A stretch of DNA of 64,000 nt. Source: Gymnorhina tibicen. Its lineage: Eukaryota; Chordata; Aves; Passeriformes; Artamidae. The stretch's first letter is position 1; the number at the start of each line of letters is the position of its first letter. The stretch spans positions 175,161 to 239,160 of the forward strand of contig VXAZ01008017.1 of the NCBI GenBank assembly GCA_013399875.1, read 5' to 3'. Of this stretch, positions 59,601 through 64,000 are shown piece after piece. A program made the position numbers and the translations under genes. The notes beneath the pieces are model-generated. The model saw only the letters and a program-made list of their open reading frames with translations. It had not been told where the DNA came from and did not search any database.

Positions 59601-61367
59601 CAGTGTGCACCCCCTGAAGGTCTGGTCCTTGAGAGCAGTTCAAAACTGCTGGCCTCACTTGGCAGCCTTTGAAGATCTGATCCATACAGTGCTCTGAGTG
59701 AATTACCTTTGGAATATGTAATGTTTACTGTCCCTCTCTCCCTCTCTCCCTCCTGCCCCCAGGCCACTGAGCACCCAGAACTGCTGGACTGACATCTGTG
59801 GTGTGCACTGGAGGGTCAGCCTATGGACTGTCTGCACGGCCACATGCGGAAACTACGGCTTCCAGTCCCGGCGTGTGGACTGTGTGCACATCCGCACCAA
59901 CAAGCCCGTGATGGAGCACCACTGCTCCTGGAGGCCAAGGCCAGCAAACTGGCAGCGCTGCAACATCACACCCTGTGAAAACGGTACTTTGCCGAGAGGA
60001 GGGGAGGCAGAGCGGTGCAGGAGTAGGAAAGAAGGCAGAGTCGTCTCTCAGAAACGCAGCACTGGACCTTGCAGCTGGGCATCCTGGGGAAACCTCCAGC
60101 CCAGACATCTGCAAAATACAGTGTCTAAAGTTCAGCATCCCAGAGAGGAATGCTGCCCATTGTGGGGTTTTTTAGCAAAGGTGTTAGTGTGGGATTATGT
60201 TCCCTTTCTAACAGCATGAGAAATAATTCATTCAGTCTTCTGGAGCAAGTCCAGAGTAGGCCACCAAGTTGATCAGAGAGCTGGAGCACCTGTCATGTGA
60301 GGAAAGGCCAAGGGAAATGGGATTGTACAGCCTGGCTTTGGGGTGACCTACTTGTGGCCTTCCAGTACCCAAAGGGGACTTAAAAGAAAGATGGAGCAAG
60401 ACTATTTACAAGGCCCTGTAGTGACAGAACAAGGGGGAATGGGTTCAAATTGAAACAGAGTTGTTTTAAGTTAGGTATTAGGAAGAAATTCTTTACTGTG
60501 AGGGTGGTGAGACACTGGCACAGGTTTCCCAGAGAAGCTGTGGATGCCCCATCCCTGGAGGTTTTCAATACCAGGTTAGATAGCCCTCTGAGCAACCTGG
60601 TCCAGTGAAAGGCATCCCTGTCCACAGCAGGAGGATTGGAACTAGATGATCATCAAGGTCCCCTTCCAACCGAAACCATTCTATGATTCTATGATTAACT
60701 TTCAGTTAATGGTACAGACAGAAAGAAAAACACAAATCAAAACCAGACTTATGGCTGTAGTCCAAATCCAGTGGGTAGGTGGATGATGGGAAATCCTGCA
60801 GGAAAGACTGCTTTCTTTCAGATTACAAGCAACCAATTGGGCCTTCCAGGGGACTAGAAAAGTTACTAATTAAAAAAAAAAATTGAATGAACAAAAGAGA
60901 ACAGGTGATGTGCCTGTTTGGAAATTACGCTCTCATCCTCTATCTTGCAACCCAGTTGCTTTGCAGTCACTGCAGATGGAGCAGCAGAACCCTCATGTGC
61001 TTGCCTATATTCACACCAGCTCTGATGCTCCCTCTCAGCAGAGACAAAGTGGACTACATAGGTCCAAATTCATGAGTTTGGCGGGGCCCTAATGGAAGCT
61101 GAAGCGATGAGGGAGATTACAGGTATCAAGCAGGACTTTCTTTAAGACCACCCAACACAAAGATCCTCCTCTTGGCCACCCAAGGATATATGTTCTTAGG
61201 TAAGAAATCCTTTGTTCATAGCTTCATCATCACTTCTTCTTCTTGTTTCCCCTTTGGCAGTGGAGTGCAGAGACACCACAAGGTACTGTGAGAAAGTGAA
61301 GCAGCTCAAACTCTGCCAGCTCACCCAATTTAAGTCACGTTGCTGTGGGACTTGTGGAAAATCTTGA
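11464..61367 (+). CDS. ADAMTSL3: ADAMTSL3 (ADAMTS-like 3 / punctin-2), 3' part of gene, 14 coding exons, C-terminal ~1094 residues
   Basis: This is the gene-level entry; exons are listed separately. The spliced product is a secreted extracellular-matrix glycoprotein of the ADAMTS-like family, which keeps the ancillary domains of ADAMTS proteases but lacks the metalloprotease domain. Joining 11464-11674, 17239-17418, 18944-19097, 20334-21474, 27740-27867, 31363-31491, 36310-36489, 38337-38471, 51724-51924, 52927-53107, 56326-56533, 58761-58870, 59763-59983 and 61261-61367 gives one open frame of 1094 codons plus a TGA. Every intron is GT-AG and all phases match. Domain order is TSP1 x3, Ig, linker, Ig x3, TSP1 x4, PLAC, the C-terminal architecture of ADAMTSL1/ADAMTSL3. 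Several stretches match my recollection of human ADAMTSL3 almost word for word, for example [18 protein letters not shown] and the PLAC end [14 protein letters not shown] therefore prefer ADAMTSL3 over ADAMTSL1. Human ADAMTSL3 has about 1690 residues, so roughly the first third is missing upstream. No frameshift or internal stop is seen, so the gene looks intact. Confidence 0.92.
11740..12168 (+). mobile_element. CR1-type LINE 3' fragment
   Basis: Sense to the host gene, only 65 bp downstream of the exon 1 donor. It starts with the GGCTGGAGCACCTCTCCTAC segment common in CR1 3' regions. It runs through the GGACATGTAGCAATAG and AGGAAGACCTTTTTT segments and ends in the diagnostic tail CATTCTATGATTCTATGATT at 12149-12168. 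It is 5' truncated with no intact coding capacity. Confidence 0.92.
14526..14550. repeat. Short perfect inverted repeat (10-bp stem)
   Basis: GGGTTTTTTT followed by a five-base spacer ACACA and AAAAAAACCC. It could form a small hairpin. It lies within an intron and no function is evident; chance or a decayed mobile-element end are both possible. Confidence 0.55.
15256..15895 (+). mobile_element. CR1-type LINE fragment lacking its terminal tail
   Basis: The sequence runs through CR1 landmarks in sense orientation: AAAGGGACCTGGGGGTCCTG, a TGGGGTGCATCAGG segment, GTGCTACAATATGAGAAAGA, GGCCTTGAGGGGAAGCC, GGGGAGGTTTAGGTTGGATA, then GTTGGGCACTGGAACAGGCT. It stops around GAGGCTGTCCTGTGCAGGGA without an ATTCTATG tail, unlike the other copies in this window. 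This suggests either 3' truncation or a CR1 subfamily with a different 3' end. The 119-codon open frame at 15459-15818 is part of the repeat. Confidence 0.85.
17239..17418 (+). CDS. ADAMTSL3: ADAMTSL3 visible exon 2: TSP1 repeat
   Basis: 180 nt, phase 0 at both ends, so the exon is frame-neutral. Acceptor is TTTTCTCACAG and donor CAG|GTATGC. It encodes residues 71-130, beginning [19 protein letters not shown]. This completes the TSP1 repeat whose tryptophans were encoded by the previous exon; CSQTCG is a second O-fucosylation-type motif. The repeat ends with QQACKNEDC. The closing WLLSDWTQ supplies the tryptophan segment of the third visible TSP1 repeat, repeating the same split-module arrangement. 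Confidence 0.94.
17419..18943 (+). other. ADAMTSL3: Intron between visible exons 2 and 3
   Basis: 1.5 kb, donor GTATGC, acceptor CTGTTCCTAG. Its only distinctive content is a 66-base polypurine tract at 17839-17904. No repeat insertion or coding signal was recognised. Confidence 0.85.
17839..17904. repeat. Polypurine (GA-rich) tract
   Basis: 66 bases that are purine on the + strand apart from a single C at about 17872, with several GGG/GGGG runs toward the 3' part. It has the composition of a GA microsatellite/mirror-type tract. Confidence 0.85.
18944..19097 (+). CDS. ADAMTSL3: ADAMTSL3 visible exon 3: TSP1 repeat
   Basis: 154 nt, phase 0 in, phase 1 out. Acceptor is CTGTTCCTAG and donor CAA|GTAAGT. 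It encodes residues 131-181 plus one base of 182. It begins [19 protein letters not shown], the cysteine core of the third visible TSP1 repeat, whose tryptophans come from the previous exon. A sequon NSS follows and the repeat ends at RPCALGPCA. The frame stays open beyond the donor to about 19360, but the GTAAGT donor and the phase match to the next exon leave little doubt about the border. Confidence 0.93.
19098..20333 (+). other. ADAMTSL3: Intron between visible exons 3 and 4
   Basis: 1.2 kb, donor GTAAGT, acceptor TGATATTTCAG. The upstream reading frame continues for 87 codons into it and contains a loosely TSP1-like [11 protein letters not shown] stretch (see findings). No mobile element was recognised. 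Confidence 0.85.
20334..21474 (+). CDS. ADAMTSL3: ADAMTSL3 visible exon 4 (large exon): Ig1, linker, start of Ig2
   Basis: 1141 nt, phase 1 in and phase 2 out. Acceptor is TGATATTTCAG and donor TAG|GTAAAG. It encodes residues 182-561 plus two bases of 562. Part one is an Ig-like module: VILRC (about 230), ITWEKDDKR and [12 protein letters not shown] supply the two cysteines and the core tryptophan. Part two is a polar linker of about 190 residues with sequons NGS, NAS and NLS, probably extended and glycosylated. It includes the strongly conserved [17 protein letters not shown] segment. Part three is the first half of Ig2 ([23 protein letters not shown]); its second cysteine is in the next exon. 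The exon is unusually long for this gene. The ATG at 20372 is internal methionine, not a start. Confidence 0.95.
24040..24628 (-). mobile_element. Probable solo LTR of an endogenous retrovirus, antisense to ADAMTSL3
   Basis: This block is more GC-rich and promoter-like than the surrounding intron. Read on the minus strand it starts TGTTGTGG at 24628. It carries three inverted CCAAT boxes (24595-24599, 24393-24397, 24301-24305), then a TATA element (CCATATATAATCC, 24268-24280) and, about 65 bases further, an AATAAA polyadenylation signal (24203-24208). That is the U3-R order of a retroviral LTR. A U5-like region with a CA/TG microsatellite follows. The far end (about 24040) is uncertain and I could not find a convincing target-site duplication. 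No gag, pol or env sequence is adjacent, so it would be a solo LTR. The family is not identified. The 152-codon minus-strand frame inside it has no recognisable domain. Confidence 0.6.
24105..24132. repeat. (CA)n microsatellite
   Basis: About 14 CA-type dinucleotides with a few interruptions, lying inside the presumed U5 part of the LTR-like insertion. Confidence 0.85.
27740..27867 (+). CDS. ADAMTSL3: ADAMTSL3 visible exon 5: second half of Ig2
   Basis: 128 nt, phase 2 in and phase 1 out. Acceptor is CTTTATGCCAG and donor CAG|GTAATC. It completes Ig2 begun in the large exon: residues 562-604 include [17 protein letters not shown] and [11 protein letters not shown], giving the second Ig cysteine, the Asp-x-Gly-x-Tyr-x-Cys signature and a sequon NAS. 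It ends in the G-strand SVSIAVTLA. Without splicing the frame would end after GNQPL at a stop at 27882-27884. Confidence 0.94.
27868..31362 (+). other. ADAMTSL3: Intron between visible exons 5 and 6
   Basis: 3.5 kb, donor GTAATC, acceptor TTTTGTGCAG. I see only AT-rich noncoding sequence, with no recognisable mobile element or RNA gene. A 132-codon open frame at 27885-28283 has no domain signature. Confidence 0.8.
31363..31491 (+). CDS. ADAMTSL3: ADAMTSL3 visible exon 6: first half of Ig3
   Basis: 129 nt, phase 1 at both ends. Acceptor is TTTTGTGCAG and donor CAG|GTAAAA. It encodes residues 605-647 and one base of 648. [20 protein letters not shown] leads into [20 protein letters not shown], the A-B strands and first cysteine of the third Ig module, with a sequon NVT. 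The module is completed in the next exon. The length is divisible by three, so skipping it would keep frame but break Ig3. Confidence 0.93.
31492..36309 (+). other. ADAMTSL3: Intron between visible exons 6 and 7
   Basis: 4.8 kb, donor GTAAAA, acceptor GTTTTTCCAG with a pyrimidine-rich run upstream. Apart from short A and T runs I see nothing distinctive; no mobile element was recognised by eye. Confidence 0.8.
36310..36489 (+). CDS. ADAMTSL3: ADAMTSL3 visible exon 7: second half of Ig3
   Basis: 180 nt, phase 1 at both ends. Acceptor is GTTTTTCCAG and donor TTG|GTAAGT. It encodes residues 648-707 and one base of 708. [16 protein letters not shown] holds the core tryptophan of Ig3. [19 protein letters not shown] holds the second cysteine with the Asp-x-Gly-x-Tyr-x-Cys motif and a sequon [11 protein letters not shown] is the last strand. 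Confidence 0.94.
36490..38336 (+). other. ADAMTSL3: Intron between visible exons 7 and 8
   Basis: 1.8 kb, donor GTAAGT, acceptor CTGTTACCAG. Plain AT-rich sequence; no repeat or coding signal recognised. Confidence 0.85.
38337..38471 (+). CDS. ADAMTSL3: ADAMTSL3 visible exon 8: Ig3-Ig4 linker and start of Ig4
   Basis: 135 nt, phase 1 at both ends. Acceptor is CTGTTACCAG and donor TAG|GTAAGT. It encodes residues 708-752 and one base of 753: a proline-rich start ([12 protein letters not shown]), then [20 protein letters not shown] and [13 protein letters not shown], leading up to the first cysteine of Ig4, which is encoded by the next exon. It is the least conserved of the Ig exons by eye, but phase, position and the SALIG end agree with ADAMTSL3. 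Confidence 0.9.
38729..38746. repeat. (TA)n microsatellite
   Basis: About nine uninterrupted TA dinucleotides in the long intron. Confidence 0.8.
44682..44713. repeat. Four perfect tandem copies of GATATCCT
   Basis: An 8-bp unit repeated four times without mismatch, each copy containing the palindrome GATATC. A short minisatellite-like array within the long intron. Confidence 0.9.
48156..48186. repeat. TA-rich simple repeat next to gap
   Basis: A run of TA dinucleotides followed by TTTATTTATATA, just upstream of the unresolved bases and probably a contributor to the assembly break. Confidence 0.75.
48208..48424. other. Assembly gap (217 N)
   Basis: Unresolved bases. Translations across it are meaningless. 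Context suggests the gap covers the remainder of the LTR-type element beginning at 48008. Confidence 0.99.
51163..51198. repeat. (CAAA)n / poly-A tract
   Basis: Five to six CAAA units running into a stretch of A, followed by a single ambiguous base at 51199. It could be a simple repeat or the poly-A end of an unrecognised retroposed sequence. Confidence 0.8.
51724..51924 (+). CDS. ADAMTSL3: ADAMTSL3 visible exon 9: Ig4
   Basis: 201 nt, phase 1 at both ends. Acceptor is GTTTTTTAG and donor AAG|GTAACT. It encodes residues 753-819 and one base of 820, holding nearly all of the fourth Ig module. [20 protein letters not shown] carries the first cysteine, the core tryptophan and a sequon [20 protein letters not shown] carries a sequon NVS and the second cysteine. 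[18 protein letters not shown] forms the last strands. The frame stays open past the donor to about 52052, but the phase-correct GT at 51925 and the next exon support splicing here. Confidence 0.94.
51925..52926 (+). other. ADAMTSL3: Intron between visible exons 9 and 10
   Basis: 1.0 kb, donor GTAACT, acceptor CTTCCTGGCAG. No repeats or coding signals recognised. Confidence 0.88.
52927..53107 (+). CDS. ADAMTSL3: ADAMTSL3 visible exon 10: TSP1-type repeat (fourth visible)
   Basis: 181 nt, phase 1 in and phase 2 out. Acceptor is CTTCCTGGCAG; the donor is the atypical ACG|GTTCGT. It encodes residues 820-879 and two bases of 880: [20 protein letters not shown], then [18 protein letters not shown] and [12 protein letters not shown]. 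It is a divergent TSP1 repeat with only one of the usual tryptophans, CSASCG in place of CSxTCG and a sequon NTS. Retention of the following intron would add FVCLMLK and stop at 53130-53132. Confidence 0.92.
53801..54470 (+). mobile_element. CR1-type LINE fragment with an internal tandem duplication
   Basis: A 5'-truncated CR1 in sense orientation. Landmarks are CCCCACCTCAAGTACTGTGT, GGATCTGGAGCACAAGTCCC, GAGAGGTTTAGATTGGCTAT and a degraded end AACCTAAACGATTCTCTGAC. It contains two adjacent copies of a 165-bp segment. Because 165 is a multiple of three, the reading frame stays open for 158 codons across both copies, but this is a truncated repeat and not a host gene. Confidence 0.88.
53911..54240. 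repeat. Exact 165-bp direct tandem duplication
   Basis: Copy 1 is 53911-54075 and copy 2 is 54076-54240. Both begin AAGTGCCTGAGGGAGGTGAG or a one-base variant context and end at AAGCTGCACC. I compared them base by base, including the nine-A run, and saw no difference. Confidence 0.92.
56326..56533 (+). CDS. ADAMTSL3: ADAMTSL3 visible exon 11: TSP1 repeat (fifth visible) plus start of sixth
   Basis: 208 nt, phase 2 in and phase 0 out. Acceptor is TTTCTCTCACAG and donor CAG|GTAAGG. It encodes residues 880-949: [20 protein letters not shown] begins a canonical TSP1 repeat, ending at [10 protein letters not shown]. It closes with [10 protein letters not shown], the tryptophan start of the next repeat. 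The exon is distinctly GC-richer than its surroundings, with several CpG-containing codons. Confidence 0.94.
56534..58760 (+). other. ADAMTSL3: Intron between visible exons 11 and 12
   Basis: 2.2 kb, donor GTAAGG, acceptor TGTGTTCACAG. AT-rich with no recognised mobile element or coding sequence. Confidence 0.86.
58761..58870 (+). CDS. ADAMTSL3: ADAMTSL3 visible exon 12: core of TSP1-type repeat 6
   Basis: 110 nt, phase 0 in and phase 2 out. Acceptor is TGTGTTCACAG and donor AAG|GTAGGG. It encodes residues 950-985 and two bases of 986: [20 protein letters not shown], then [16 protein letters not shown]. This is the divergent ADAMTSL3 repeat in which CxGPC replaces the usual CSxTCG motif. It was below the length cut-off of simple open-frame detection and was found from phase and motif continuity. 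Confidence 0.92.
58871..59762 (+). other. ADAMTSL3: Intron between visible exons 12 and 13
   Basis: 0.9 kb, donor GTAGGG. The acceptor is preceded by a long CT-rich polypyrimidine tract at about 59730-59762 that also qualifies as a simple repeat. Nothing else recognised. Confidence 0.87.
59763..59983 (+). CDS. ADAMTSL3: ADAMTSL3 visible exon 13: end of TSP1 repeat 6 and TSP1 repeat 7
   Basis: 221 nt, phase 2 in and phase 1 out. Acceptor is TGCCCCCAG; the donor ACG|GTACTT is weak at positions +4 to +6. It encodes residues 986-1059 and one base of 1060. [14 protein letters not shown] ends repeat 6. [20 protein letters not shown] starts the last TSP1 repeat, with CTATCG as a further CxxTCG motif, and [12 protein letters not shown] closes it with a sequon NIT. 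The sequence is very close to recalled mammalian ADAMTSL3. Read-through past the donor stays open to about 60217. Confidence 0.93.
59984..61260 (+). other. ADAMTSL3: Intron between visible exons 13 and 14
   Basis: 1.3 kb, donor GTACTT, acceptor CCCCTTTGGCAG. It contains a sense CR1 3' fragment at about 60228-60696. Confidence 0.87.
60228..60696 (+). mobile_element. CR1-type LINE 3' fragment
   Basis: It begins in the segment CAGTCTTCTGGAGCAAGTCC and passes through GAGAGCTGGAGCACCTGTCA, AGGAAGAAATTCTTTACTGT and GAGCAACCTGGTCCAGTG. It ends with the diagnostic tail ACCATTCTATGATTCTATGA. A 5'-truncated sense-strand copy without coding capacity, with the clearest 3' end of the CR1 copies here. Confidence 0.93.
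61261..61367 (+). CDS. ADAMTSL3: ADAMTSL3 visible exon 14: PLAC domain, C-terminus and stop
   Basis: 107 coding nt including TGA at 61365-61367; enters in phase 1 after acceptor CCCCTTTGGCAG. It encodes residues 1060-1094: [35 protein letters not shown]. The six cysteines (C, C, C, CC, C) are those of the PLAC module that closes many ADAMTS, ADAMTSL and papilin proteins. The match to recalled mammalian ADAMTSL3 is nearly complete and is the strongest argument for the symbol. The exon was too short for open-frame detection. Confidence 0.95.
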
Positions 61368-61472
61368 AGACAGACGAATTGAAAATGGAGGAACAAGGGG
61401 ATCACAGCCTTTCCTTCACTGAGGCAAAGGCTTTTGCAGAAAATATGGATGGAATGAAATGATCTTTTTCAT

Positions 61473-61487
61473 TTTATTTATTTATTT
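61473..61487 (+). promoter_or_regulatory. AU-rich element (overlapping ATTTA) in 3' UTR
   Basis: TTTATTTATTTATTT about 105 bases after the stop codon. Overlapping AUUUA pentamers in a 3' UTR are known binding sites for mRNA-decay regulators such as TTP and HuR. Whether this one acts is inference. Confidence 0.4.
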
Positions 61488-61750
61488 CCCTTTTCTACAA
61501 AAAAAAAAGAACACCTTTTACCAAATCATTGTTGTAAAGGGACTTGACAAGTTTTCCCTTCTATCAGTCTGGGAGACAGAATGCAGAAAAACATGGTCAT
61601 GAGGGTAGACCACAAAGAGTCAGAGAGACCCATGACACCAGAAATGGGTATGAGAGGAGTAAGGCTTCCCCTTAATCTGTGTACATGCCTGGGGGATACA
61701 CCAAGAGACAGGTGAGCAAGAGGACCAGAGTAAAAACTTAGCATCATATT

Positions 61751-62450
61751 ACAGAATCACAGAATCATCAAGGTCAAAAGAGATCTTCAGGGTTATCTAG
61801 TCCAACCATTAACAGCACTACCATATCCAACCCTAAATGGTATCTCTGGGTGCCACATCCAGACTCCTCTTGAGCACTTCCAGAGATGGTGACTCCACCA
61901 TCTCCCTGGGCAACCTAATCCAATGCCTAGCCATTTTTTCAGTGAATTTTTTTTTCTAGTATCCAATCTGAGCCTCCCCTGGCACAACTTGAGGCCATTT
62001 CTTCTCATCCTATTGTTTGAAACATGGCAGAAGAGACCAACCCCCACCTCACTACAACCTCCATTCAGGTAGTTGTAGACAGCAGTGAGGTCACCCCTGA
62101 GTCTCCTCCCAGCTAAACAACCCCAGCTGTCCCAGCTGTTCCTTATAGGCTGTGTCTTCTAGACCTTTCACTGGTTTTGAAGACCTTCTCTGGACATGCT
62201 CCAGCACCTCAATGTCTTTCCTGTAGGGAGGGGCCCAAAACTGAGCACAGGGTTTGAGGTGTGGCCTCACCAGAGCCAAGTACAGGTGGAGAATCACTGT
62301 CCTCATCCTGCTGGCCACACTATTGCTGATACAGACCAGGATGCCATTGGCCACCTTGGCCACTTGGGCACACGCTGGATCATGTTCAGCCAGGTGTTGA
62401 CCAGCACCACCAGGTCTCTTTCTGCTGAGCAGCTCTTATCTCTCTTAGAT
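61751..62450 (-). mobile_element. CR1-type LINE fragment, antisense within the 3' UTR
   Basis: Starts at 61751 with ACAGAATCACAGAATCATCA, the reverse complement of the CR1 tail. It continues through CTAGTCCAACCATTAACAGC and AGCCATTTTTTCAGTG to the CCAGGTGTTGACCAGCACCA segment near 62400. About 700 bp of a 5'-truncated copy. Minus-strand frames of 84 and 90 codons (61793-62047, 62091-62363) are CR1 remnants in different frames. Confidence 0.92.
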
Positions 62451-63822
62451 TACCTTGAGAACACAAGCATGGGATTTTGCTTTATAAACTTATTTGTTAT
62501 GTCCCAGATTGGAAGCCTTTTTAGTTTCTAAATCCCTCTCTCCTTCCTACACCAGGCAAGGAACATCCTTGTGATCTTTGAGGATCTGGTGTCTGACAAA
62601 GTTGATTGATGGTCTGTGACATAAGTGGATCTAAAATACACCTGAAAATGTTTCCAGTTCCAGCTTGTGAGGGAGGATTGGGGATTGAAAGGTTGCCCTC
62701 AGCACAGAAGTGAGGTGGTGATGTTAATTATTATCCAGCAAAAGCAGAACAAGTGTGATCTGCTTGACACACTTCAGCACAAACCTGTAAACACTGTTCC
62801 CTAGAGAGCATAGGCAGAAAAGATAGAAATTATATGTGGTACACGGGAGACACTTTGCATACTGCATCCTACTAACACTTACTTAGAAAAAAGAGGTATT
62901 ACTTCCCAAAGTTCTGGTACTTTCAGACCTGGGATTTTGGAAGAGTGGATTTTTCTATTTTGCTAACACGAAATTTATCTTTCCTGACAGCCAAGCCTTT
63001 TGGACAAGTAGTAGAAAAGAGCTTTATTCTGATTTTTTATGGTTGTTACTACTCAGTAGAAAAAGAATGGCTTTAGCATCAGCCCCATAGGACTAAGGCA
63101 AATAATTTGTAACAAACTTGCTTCTCTCCACAACAAAAGAGATGTTATAAAGCAGCAGATCTTTAAGTCCATGTATAACCCCCTGAGGGTACGGTCTAAA
63201 AAATGAGACTCAAACATCACACCTACAGCATGATTTTGCATGTAGGCTGTTGGCCTTTCCTCCTGGCAAGCTGCAGTGGATATTCAGCCAGTGAAGTTCT
63301 GCATGATTTTAGTTCCTGGGCATTCTCTGCTTTGCTCAGAAAAAAACTAAAATTAGAGGAAATCTGCAAAGAAGAGAGTTTGAGAATTGTGGAACTTTAA
63401 AGGAGAACTACCTGATCTACGGTTTTGGTTCAAGACCTCTATAAATGAAGGGCTTGGTTGTGCCTCTCCTGTAACCCCTGCTGGGGCTAGTGCCTTGTGG
63501 TATATTAATGAAATGCTGTTCAAGTTCTGCTATGCTACAGCTTTTATGACATGCAGATTTTTCAGTAAAACTGGGGGTCCACTATTGAGGTCAGTACCAG
63601 GTTCATGACATTAAACTGTCTCAAACTGGCTTACTTCAAAACATCTGGCAGTGAATGCTCTTAGTAGAAATGGGTCTTCAAGAAATAAGCATCAGTGTAA
63701 CTTTTTATTTAAAAGAAAGAATAATGACTTTCTGTGTATGTAAATGTATATCTTTTCTGTATATTTATTAGGATTTCTTGTATAAAAAGTGCAATATTAA
63801 TAATTGTACATTATTTTGTCCA

Positions 63823-63828
63823 GATAAA
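63823..63828 (+). terminator. Candidate variant polyadenylation signal GATAAA
   Basis: Preceded by UGUA at 63805-63808 and followed by a U-rich/GU-containing stretch (TATTTTGGTTTTTTTT). This is the arrangement of a cleavage/polyadenylation region, but the hexamer is non-canonical. An ATTAAA at 63610-63615 is the alternative. Confidence 0.3.
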
Positions 63829-63850
63829 ACTATTTTGGTTTTTTTTAAAT

Positions 63851-64000
63851 CTCCCCATAATTTTGTTCCTCTAAAATCAACAGTAATAGTGTATTTCTTT
63901 TAATTTTAATAGCACTTGCATTTAATTGGGGATCTGCTTCACTGTGCACAGAGAGCTTTATAGACTATGACATGAGGGAGGGATGACGTTTTTAACTTGT
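63851..64000. other. Sequence downstream of the presumed ADAMTSL3 3' end
   Basis: AT-rich, no recognisable feature. It could be the last part of the 3' UTR if the true cleavage site lies further on. Confidence 0.4.

Larger units (their letters stand above)
61368..63850 (+). other. ADAMTSL3: ADAMTSL3 3' untranslated region (3' limit tentative)
   Basis: Noncoding sequence after the TGA. It holds an AU-rich element with overlapping ATTTA motifs at 61473-61487 and an antisense CR1 copy at 61751-62450. After that there is a long stretch with no recognised features, then an A/T-rich end with UGUA motifs near 63740-63810. No AATAAA was found. ATTAAA occurs at 63610-63615 and GATAAA at 63823-63828, the latter followed by a U-rich stretch. 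The low-complexity but orderly end around 63720-63830 looks like a typical vertebrate mRNA 3' terminus. That is an impression, not proof. Confidence 0.5.

Noticed and set aside
11464..61367. Assignment to ADAMTSL1 instead of ADAMTSL3
   Set aside because: The two paralogues share the architecture, but the linker, the Ig2 segment and the PLAC end match what I recall of ADAMTSL3 more closely. A protein search would settle it.
1..64000. tRNA, rRNA, CRISPR arrays, bacterial operons or riboswitches
   Set aside because: No such structure was seen; the window is a vertebrate intron-exon locus.

Overview
The window is vertebrate nuclear DNA, almost certainly avian. It is a large, AT-rich, intron-dominated locus scattered with CR1-type LINE fragments whose 3' ends carry the (ATTCTATG)n tail typical of bird genomes. 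A retroviral-type LTR beginning at 48008 resembles an LTR family I associate with songbirds, so a passerine is my best guess. That last step rests on recall and was not checked by a search.

One protein-coding gene explains all the conserved coding sequence: the 3' part of ADAMTSL3 (ADAMTS-like 3, punctin-2) on the + strand. I resolve 14 coding exons between 11464 and 61367. All have canonical AG/GT borders, and the codon phases agree across every junction. Together they encode about 1094 residues, the C-terminal two thirds of the protein. In order: three thrombospondin type-1 repeats (exons 1-3); a 1.14-kb exon with an Ig-like module, a long low-homology linker and the first half of a second Ig module (exon 4); the rest of Ig2 (5), Ig3 (6-7) and Ig4 (8-9); four more TSP1-type repeats (10-13); and a C-terminal six-cysteine PLAC module with stop codon (14). 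The start codon, signal peptide, cysteine-rich/spacer region and first TSP1 repeats lie upstream of the window. The protein is a secreted, catalytically inactive matrix glycoprotein.

Layout: 1-11463 is the 3' part of an upstream intron. 11464-21474 holds the TSP1 exons and the large exon. 21475-51723 is widely spaced Ig exons, including a 13.3-kb intron (38472-51723) with an assembly gap. 51724-61367 is the C-terminal exon cluster. From 61368 the 3' UTR runs probably to about 63.85 kb and contains an antisense CR1. No other gene, RNA gene or CRISPR was found.

No new biological system is evident. The points most worth a second look are an exact 165-bp tandem duplication inside a CR1 copy, two LTR-like insertions (one interrupted by the gap), two weak donor sites whose read-through would remove the C-terminal modules, a run of four frame-neutral Ig exons, and a CR1 lying antisense in the 3' UTR.
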